From NCBI GenBank assembly GCA_012510745.1, contig JAAZHK010000007.1:1-11405 (forward strand): DNA of 11,405 nucleotides. Direction: 5' to 3'. Source of the stretch: Mycoplasmatota bacterium (GTDB lineage Bacteria > Bacillota_I > Bacilli_A > RF39 > UBA660). Of this stretch, positions 8,334 through 11,405 are shown in pieces; the first letter of the stretch is position 1; every line of letters begins with the position of its first letter. Under the pieces are notes generated by a model. It was not told the origin of the DNA, ran no database searches, and worked only from the letters and a program-made list of their open reading frames with translations. The position numbers and the translations under genes were made by a program.

Positions 8334-8960
8334 ATGGCTAAGAAGAAATTAAAAAAGAAAGTACGTATAAGTATTATAGTAATGTTGCTAACTGTTGTTT
8401 TAGCAATTATTATAGCTATTTTACTATTTACAGGAAATAAAGAAAAAACGAAACCAGTTAAAGTTATTCAATCAATTGATCAATATGGTTATACATTAAC
8501 AGAAAATAAAACAAAATTATATAAAAGTATATTTAAGGAGTTAGAAGAAGAGTTAAATAAAAAAGAGGTTAATTATGAAACTTATGCCTCTTTAATAGCT
8601 AAACTATTTATAGTAGATTTTTATGATTTAGATAGTAAAATTGCTAAAACAGATATTGGTGGTCTTCAATTTATTTATCCTGATATTAAAGATAACTTTA
8701 CTATTAAAGCTGAAGAAACTTTATATAAATATGTAGAAAACAATCTCGATGGTAAACGAAAACAAATACTTCCTAAAGTAAACAATGTTAATATTGATAA
8801 CATTGAGTCAATCGAATACTCATATAATAAGAAAAAATATTTAGAAGCTTATGAAATTGATTTATCATGGGAATATAGTAAAAACTTAGGTTATGAAACA
8901 AATACTAAAATGAAGATTATCAAAGAAAACAAAATATTATTCATTATTGAACTAGATTAA
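8334..8960 (+). CDS. Membrane-anchored extracytoplasmic protein coupled to the LTA-synthase-type gene, unknown function
   Basis: A 208-aa protein with a strongly basic N-terminus (MAKKKLKKKVR), one transmembrane helix at about 12-32 (ISIIVMLLTVVLAIIIAILLF) and an outward-facing domain of about 170 residues. I do not recognise the family. The domain looks alpha/beta: a helical part (ENKTKLYKSIFKELEEEL), a Tyr/Asp-rich segment (LFIVDFYDLDSKIAKTDIGG) and strands near the C-terminus (IESIEYSYNKKKYLEAYEIDLSW), ending in MKIIKENKILFIIELD. It starts one base after the stop of the preceding gene, and its AAGGAG lies inside the last codons of that gene, so expression is tightly coupled. A partner or accessory role to the phosphoglycerol transferase is inference from position. 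Its own stop overlaps the stem of the terminator. Confidence 0.85.
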   Translation: MAKKKLKKKVRISIIVMLLTVVLAIIIAILLFTGNKEKTKPVKVIQSIDQYGYTLTENKTKLYKSIFKELEEELNKKEVNYETYASLIAKLFIVDFYDLDSKIAKTDIGGLQFIYPDIKDNFTIKAEETLYKYVENNLDGKRKQILPKVNNVNIDNIESIEYSYNKKKYLEAYEIDLSWEYSKNLGYETNTKMKIIKENKILFIIELD

Positions 8961-8988
8961 ATCAAAAAGAATTTTTTGATTTTTTTTA
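8960..8988 (+). terminator. Rho-independent terminator ending the envelope unit
   Basis: A nine-base-pair stem AATCAAAAA (8960-8968) with TTTTTGATT (8973-8981) and a four-base loop (GAAT) is followed by a run of Ts (to 8987). It starts inside the TAA stop of the preceding gene and separates it from the zip remnant. The stem is A/T-rich and therefore weak, but position and T-run fit. Confidence 0.75.
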
Positions 8989-9021
8989 ATATTTAATACA
9001 TAAAATTTATTGGTGATTTAA

Positions 9022-9489
9022 ATGAATTATAAATATGCTTTTATTTTAACTACTTTAGCTGGACTTTCTACTTTGTTAGGGAGTTTCCTAATCTTTGTTA
9101 AAAATAAAAACAAAGACATTACTATTGTAACAACTTTATCTTTCGCTATGGGGGTTATGATATCAGTATCATTATTAGATTTATTACCTAGTGCATATCA
9201 ATTATTGAATAGTTTTAATAACTTCCCTAAGATTTTAATAATAGCTATTATTATGGTTATTGGTATTTTGTTTGGTATTATTATTGATAAATATCTTCCT
9301 AATGAAAGCAACAATCAATTATATAGAGTAGGAATTATGTCCATGCTGGCTATTATTATTCATAATATTCCAGAGGGGATGGCTACCTTTATGACAACAA
9401 CAAACAATTTAAAATTAGGCTTTTATTTAGCTTTTACTATAGCATTACATAATATCCCTGAAGATTGCATCCAAAGTGTAATGTGTTAA
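9022..9489 (+). pseudogene. ZIP-family divalent metal transporter, 3'-truncated remnant
   Basis: The first ~147 residues are a ZIP (GufA/ZupT-like) transporter that would import zinc or other divalent metals. TM1 (about 5-26) and TM2 (36-56, TLSFAMGVMISVSLLDLLPSA), TM3 (72-90) and TM4 with HNIPEG (H114-G119) are present. In TM5 the second metal motif begins (ALHNIPE, H143-E147), but the expected Gly is Asp148. The frame then runs DCIQSVMC and stops, unlike any ZIP sequence I know. Full-length relatives are about 260-270 aa, so the rest of TM5 and the later helices are lost and half of the metal site is incomplete. No continuation appears in the other forward frames, so this is not a simple frameshift; an insertion or deletion junction near 9463 fits. 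GGTGAT (9012-9017) is the ribosome binding site. A possible -10 (TAAAAT, 9001-9006) lacks a well-spaced -35. Confidence 0.85.
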
Positions 9490-9496
9490 AAATAAT

Positions 9497-9513
9497 AAAA
9501 AAGATAGTTTTTT
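9497..9513 (+). terminator. Weak A/T hairpin after the zip stub
   Basis: AAAAAA (9497-9502), loop GATAG, TTTTTT (9508-9513), then another T. It contains only A-T pairs and could be a weak bidirectional terminator-like element just beyond the truncated zip frame, or simple composition bias. A TATAAT at 9516-9521 follows directly, without a convincing -35. Confidence 0.25.
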
Positions 9514-9553
9514 TATATAATAGATGCTAAAATAAAAATCAATTAGAAATTTT

Positions 9554-9573
9554 ATTATATTTTGTAAATAAAA
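9554..9573 (+). repeat. Direct repeat copy 1 (ATTATATTTTGTAAA-n-AAAA)
   Basis: Matches the copy at 9700-9719 at 19 of 20 positions (T instead of C at position 16). It lies upstream of the hairpin-rich leader. The 3' half TTTTGT-AA-ATAAAA is an imperfect dyad here. It could be an operator site or the trace of a duplication. Confidence 0.6.
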
Positions 9574-9580
9574 TACATTT

Positions 9581-9658
9581 TGGGTGAGTTTGCCCAGATT
9601 AACATTAGATAACCTTTCAAAAGAGGGCAAACGAAGTAATAGTAGTTTTGCTCTCTTT
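9581..9658 (+). promoter_or_regulatory. Structured leader with competing hairpins upstream of the peptide gene
   Basis: Three segments can pair in alternative ways. Segment A, GTTTGCCC (9588-9595), is perfectly complementary to segment B, GGGCAAAC (9625-9632). Segment B with its flank (9620-9631) can also form a 12-bp stem, with one G-T pair, with segment C (9647-9658) across a 15-base loop. A third option is TGGG (9581-9584) with CCCA (9593-9596). A and C thus compete for B, as in attenuators and riboswitches. The sequence after C (AAATTTATTT) is only a poor T-run. I do not recognise a known riboswitch class. The rest of the 247-base gap between the zip remnant and the peptide gene holds the repeats and promoter listed separately and no credible ORF. 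Confidence 0.5.
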
Positions 9659-9666
9659 AAATTTAT

Positions 9667-9696
9667 TTCACAACATAGGAAATCTATGTTTATATA
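9667..9696 (+). promoter_or_regulatory. Candidate promoter for the peptide gene with a dyad in the spacer
   Basis: TTCACA (9667-9672) matches the -35 consensus at five of six positions. TATATA (9691-9696) lies 18 bases downstream as a possible -10 (four of six). The spacer is almost filled by a perfect dyad, AACATAG-GAAAT-CTATGTT (9672-9690), a position where a repressor or an activator could act. Transcription would start near 9703, giving a leader of about 35 bases before the ATG at 9737. The dyad could instead be an RNA hairpin if transcription begins further upstream. Confidence 0.4.
9669..9680 (+). repeat. Left arm of a 12-bp inverted repeat flanking the peptide gene
   Basis: CACAACATAGGA is perfectly complementary, in reverse, to TCCTATGTTGTG at 9883-9894. 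It overlaps the candidate -35 and the spacer dyad of the peptide promoter. Confidence 0.7.
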
Positions 9697-9699
9697 AAA

Positions 9700-9719
9700 A
9701 TTATATTTTGTAAACAAAA
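9700..9719 (+). repeat. Direct repeat copy 2, with a perfect TTTTGT-AA-ACAAAA dyad
   Basis: Second copy of the 20-base repeat at 9554-9573. Here the 3' part forms a perfect 6-bp inverted repeat (9706-9711 and 9714-9719), two bases before the AAAGGAGG ribosome binding site of the peptide gene. It would lie at or just after the predicted transcription start, a good operator position. Confidence 0.6.
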
Positions 9720-9736
9720 AGAAAGGAGGAGTTTTT

Positions 9737-9871
9737 ATGAAAAAAATAACAATTAAAAACGATATTGTTAAAAACCTTAAAACTAAACTTTCTAATAACA
9801 AAATCAAAATTTCTTTCGGTAATAAAATAGGGTTGGGTTACGATGGATGCGGAACCCACACTCATAAATAA
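9737..9871 (+). CDS. Candidate RiPP precursor peptide (44 aa)
   Basis: A short ORF with the strongest ribosome binding site in the window (AAAGGAGGAG, 9722-9731, five bases before ATG) directly upstream of a radical SAM peptide maturase. The N-terminal ~25 residues are Lys/Asn/Ile-rich and helix-prone, like a leader (MKKITIKNDIVKNLKTKLSN). The C-terminal part, SFGNKIGLGYDGCGTHTHK (26-44), is rich in Gly and carries Phe27, Tyr35, a single Cys38, His41 and His43, all residues that radical SAM enzymes are known to crosslink or modify. F27-G28-N29 fits the aromatic-x-Asn pattern of three-residue cyclophanes; the lone Cys could enter a thioether. Neither is shown. There is no signal peptide and no clear Gly-Gly cleavage site (GLG at 32-34 at most). 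It matches no precursor family I can name. A chance ORF is unlikely given the ribosome binding site and context. Confidence 0.7.
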   Translation: MKKITIKNDIVKNLKTKLSNNKIKISFGNKIGLGYDGCGTHTHK

Positions 9872-9882
9872 AATATAAAAGA

Positions 9883-9894
9883 TCCTATGTTGTG
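9883..9894 (+). repeat. Right arm of the 12-bp inverted repeat flanking the peptide gene
   Basis: TCCTATGTTGTG is the exact reverse complement of 9669-9680. It sits between the peptide gene and the maturase, 12 bases before the maturase ribosome binding site (GGAGG, 9907-9911), so pairing or protein binding here could affect maturase expression. Confidence 0.7.
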
Positions 9895-9917
9895 TATATT
9901 TTATTTGGAGGAAAAAT

Positions 9918-11405
9918 ATGAGAAGTTCTTGGTTAAGTCGTGAATATGATAAATCAAAAAATGTTGTAGTAGAAAAAAAAGGCAATAATTATATTTTAAA
10001 AAACAAAATTACAAAAGCAGAATATTTGTTAAATGAATCTGATTATATTAAGTATGAAAAAAACCAATTTAATGAGATTGAATGGGAGAAACTTTATTTT
10101 AGAGGTTTAGCTGTTGATAAAAACTGCGATGATTTTGAAGTGGATTCAAATTTTTCTATAAATGAAAAAAAGTTTGTAAAATTATCAATAGTTAAATCTT
10201 TTCCTTTAAAGGTTGATAATAAAGTTTTTCGGATTTTAATAAATCCAGAATTAGGATCCTGGGTGGCATTAACAAACAAAGAATTCGAAAGATATGAAAA
10301 AAATATATTTACTAATGAGGAATGGTTTAGTTTATTTATAAGAGGATTATGTGAAGATGAAGATCATACTGAAATGGAATTTGATTTTCCTATTCCTGCT
10401 GATTATCCGAGTGTTATAGTGGTTAATATAACAACTGGGTGTAATTTAAGATGTAAGTATTGTTTTGCAGATTGTGGACCTTTTAAAGGTGAAAATATGC
10501 TTGAAAGTGTTATGGATGCAACTATAGATAGTATGTTATCTATGCCACAAGTAAAAGTTATAACTTTTGAATTTCAGGGTGGCGAAGCATCTATTAATAT
10601 CCCTGGAATGAGGATGTTTATTCAAAAAGTCGAAAAAGTAAAATCTAAATATGATAAACTAGTAAAATATAGAACTGAAATAAATTGTATTCTAGTAACA
10701 GAAGATTTAATTTCTTTAATAAAAGAATATAATGTTAGTGTTGGAATTAGTCTAGATGGACCAAAAGAAATGACAGATCAAACAAGAGTAGACATTGATG
10801 GAATAGGTGCGTTTGATAGAATTGAAAAAGGGATTAAGAAATTAAGAGATAACGGAATATATATTGATGGTGCAGTTTGTACTGTGGGCCAGCATAATGT
10901 TCATTATCCTAGGCAACTAATGAGATACTTTAATGAAATAGGTATGAATTTCAAACCGAGACCAGTAAACATCTTAGGAAGAGAAAAAGAAAACAATCTT
11001 ACCACTAAAATAGGTGAATGGGCAAAATGTTTTAAAGAAATGCATCAAATGAGAAATGAAGTTGATGTAGAGAATTTTTCTATACATATTTTTGAAGAAA
11101 ATGTATTTACACCTATTAGAGATTACATATGTTTGAGATATCCGTGTGGTGCTGCTCGTGAATTAGTCTCGGTAAATCCAAATGGTGATGTTTTTCCTTG
11201 TGATGGTTTTAAAGGTGAAGAAAGTTTTATTATGGGAAATGTTTTGAATGAAAAAATAGAAGACATGTTAAAAAAACCTGAAATAATTAAGTTAAGAAAT
11301 AGAACAGCTGAAACTATAGAAAAGTGTAATAAATGTTTATTTAAAGGGATGTGTTGTTCCTGTTGTTATTCTGCGTATGGAAAATTTGGTGATATATATC
11401 GTGAA
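9918..11405 (+). CDS. Radical SAM/SPASM peptide maturase, 3' end beyond the window
   Basis: The frame is open for 496 codons to the last base. GGAGG at 9907-9911, six bases before ATG, fixes the start. The N-terminal ~150 residues contain two similar modules (about 23-67 and 101-147) sharing YEKN-x-F-x3-EW-x2-L-x2-RGL-x2-D, possibly peptide-recognition modules. The radical SAM core follows: C175-x3-C179-x2-C182 (GCNLRCKYCF) binds the 4Fe-4S cluster that cleaves S-adenosylmethionine. FEFQGGEA (G221-G222-E223) is the SAM-contacting GGE motif, and SLDGP (278-282) is typical of the SPASM group. The SPASM region carries C410, G423-x4-C428 and C470-x2-C473-x5-C479-x3-C483 for auxiliary clusters, with extra Cys405, Cys480 and Cys482. 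It likely crosslinks the 44-aa peptide encoded 46 bases upstream. The closest general look is the anSME/HxsB/FxsB-type group, but I cannot assign a subfamily or a bond type. Confidence 0.93.
   Translation, partial: MRSSWLSREYDKSKNVVVEKKGNNYILKNKITKAEYLLNESDYIKYEKNQFNEIEWEKLYFRGLAVDKNCDDFEVDSNFSINEKKFVKLSIVKSFPLKVDNKVFRILINPELGSWVALTNKEFERYEKNIFTNEEWFSLFIRGLCEDEDHTEMEFDFPIPADYPSVIVVNITTGCNLRCKYCFADCGPFKGENMLESVMDATIDSMLSMPQVKVITFEFQGGEASINIPGMRMFIQKVEKVKSKYDKLVKYRTEINCILVTEDLISLIKEYNVSVGISLDGPKEMTDQTRVDIDGIGAFDRIEKGIKKLRDNGIYIDGAVCTVGQHNVHYPRQLMRYFNEIGMNFKPRPVNILGREKENNLTTKIGEWAKCFKEMHQMRNEVDVENFSIHIFEENVFTPIRDYICLRYPCGAARELVSVNPNGDVFPCDGFKGEESFIMGNVLNEKIEDMLKKPEIIKLRNRTAETIEKCNKCLFKGMCCSCCYSAYGKFGDIYRE

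Noticed and set aside
9620..9658. Possible c-di-GMP-I riboswitch (GGGCAAAC resembles a GEMM segment), tempting beside a GGDEF gene
   Set aside because: The other conserved GEMM segment (GACGCAAAGC-like) and the tetraloop arrangement are absent; the short match alone is not enough.
9737..9871. Assignment of the peptide to the His-Xaa-Ser (HxsA) precursor family because of the HTH tail
   Set aside because: HxsA precursors have repeated H-x-S units; here there is a single THTHK end with Thr, and no second partner enzyme is seen in the window.
9887..9943. 18-codon ORF starting ATGTTGTGT between the peptide and maturase genes
   Set aside because: No ribosome binding site before it, and it overlaps the maturase start in another frame; its ATG is part of the inverted-repeat arm.
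9445..9985. Minus-strand ORFs (9445-9807 and 9701-9985) over the zip end and peptide gene
   Set aside because: Phe/Leu/Ile-rich translations of A-rich sense DNA, antisense to a better-supported peptide gene, with no recognisable domain or ribosome binding site.
10094..10279. Minus-strand ORF of 61 aa
   Set aside because: Lies wholly inside the radical SAM gene in antisense, without supporting features.
1..11405. CRISPR arrays, tRNA or rRNA genes, complete insertion sequences
   Set aside because: No spaced repeat array, no cloverleaf or conserved rRNA segments, and no transposase or integrase coding sequence were seen on either strand.

Overview
The window reads as chromosomal DNA from a very AT-rich, Gram-positive-type bacterium of the Bacilli/Mollicutes-related group. 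It holds a pcrA-ligA pair, a polyglycerolphosphate (LTA-type) synthase, single-membrane envelope proteins and strong AGGAGG-type ribosome binding sites. TGA acts as a stop codon: it ends the 154-aa gene at 3433-3435, in the ATGA overlap with the next start. Trp is encoded by TGG. The genetic code is therefore the standard bacterial one, not the Mycoplasma/Spiroplasma code. An uncultured gut lineage (RF39 or Erysipelotrichales-like) is my guess only.

Region 1 (1-8988) is a tightly packed, plus-strand housekeeping and envelope block. It starts with the C-terminal part of the PcrA helicase and complete NAD-dependent DNA ligase LigA. A good promoter (2915-2943) then begins a second unit: a small membrane-anchored protein; a membrane receptor with two solute-binding-like domains and a GGDEF domain whose catalytic signature is degenerate; a YihY-family membrane protein; an LTA-synthase-family enzyme; and a small membrane-anchored protein translationally coupled to it. 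Gaps are 1-11 nt or overlaps, and a hairpin terminator at 8960-8988 closes the unit. The theme of this unit is the cell surface.

Region 2 (9022-9489) is a ZIP-family metal transporter that stops abruptly inside its second HNIPE(G) metal-binding helix. Family similarity ends at about 9463 and the ORF closes eight codons later in unrelated sequence. The gene is broken, and this point is the likely left edge of inserted or rearranged DNA.

Region 3 (about 9464-11405, running off the window) is the most interesting part: a candidate ribosomally synthesised, post-translationally modified peptide (RiPP) locus. A 44-aa ORF at 9737-9871 has a very strong ribosome binding site, a Lys/Asn-rich N-terminus and a Gly/aromatic/Cys/His C-terminus. 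It is followed 46 nt later by a radical SAM/SPASM peptide maturase (9918 to beyond the window end) with a duplicated N-terminal module. The DNA before and around the peptide gene is full of structure: mutually exclusive hairpins (9581-9658), a 19/20 direct repeat (9554-9573 and 9700-9719), a 7-bp dyad in a candidate promoter spacer (9672-9690), and a perfect 12-bp inverted repeat bracketing the peptide gene (9669-9680 and 9883-9894). A plausible reading is a regulated, horizontally acquired peptide-modification cassette inserted into a zip gene. Export, immunity and mobility genes, if present, lie beyond the right end.
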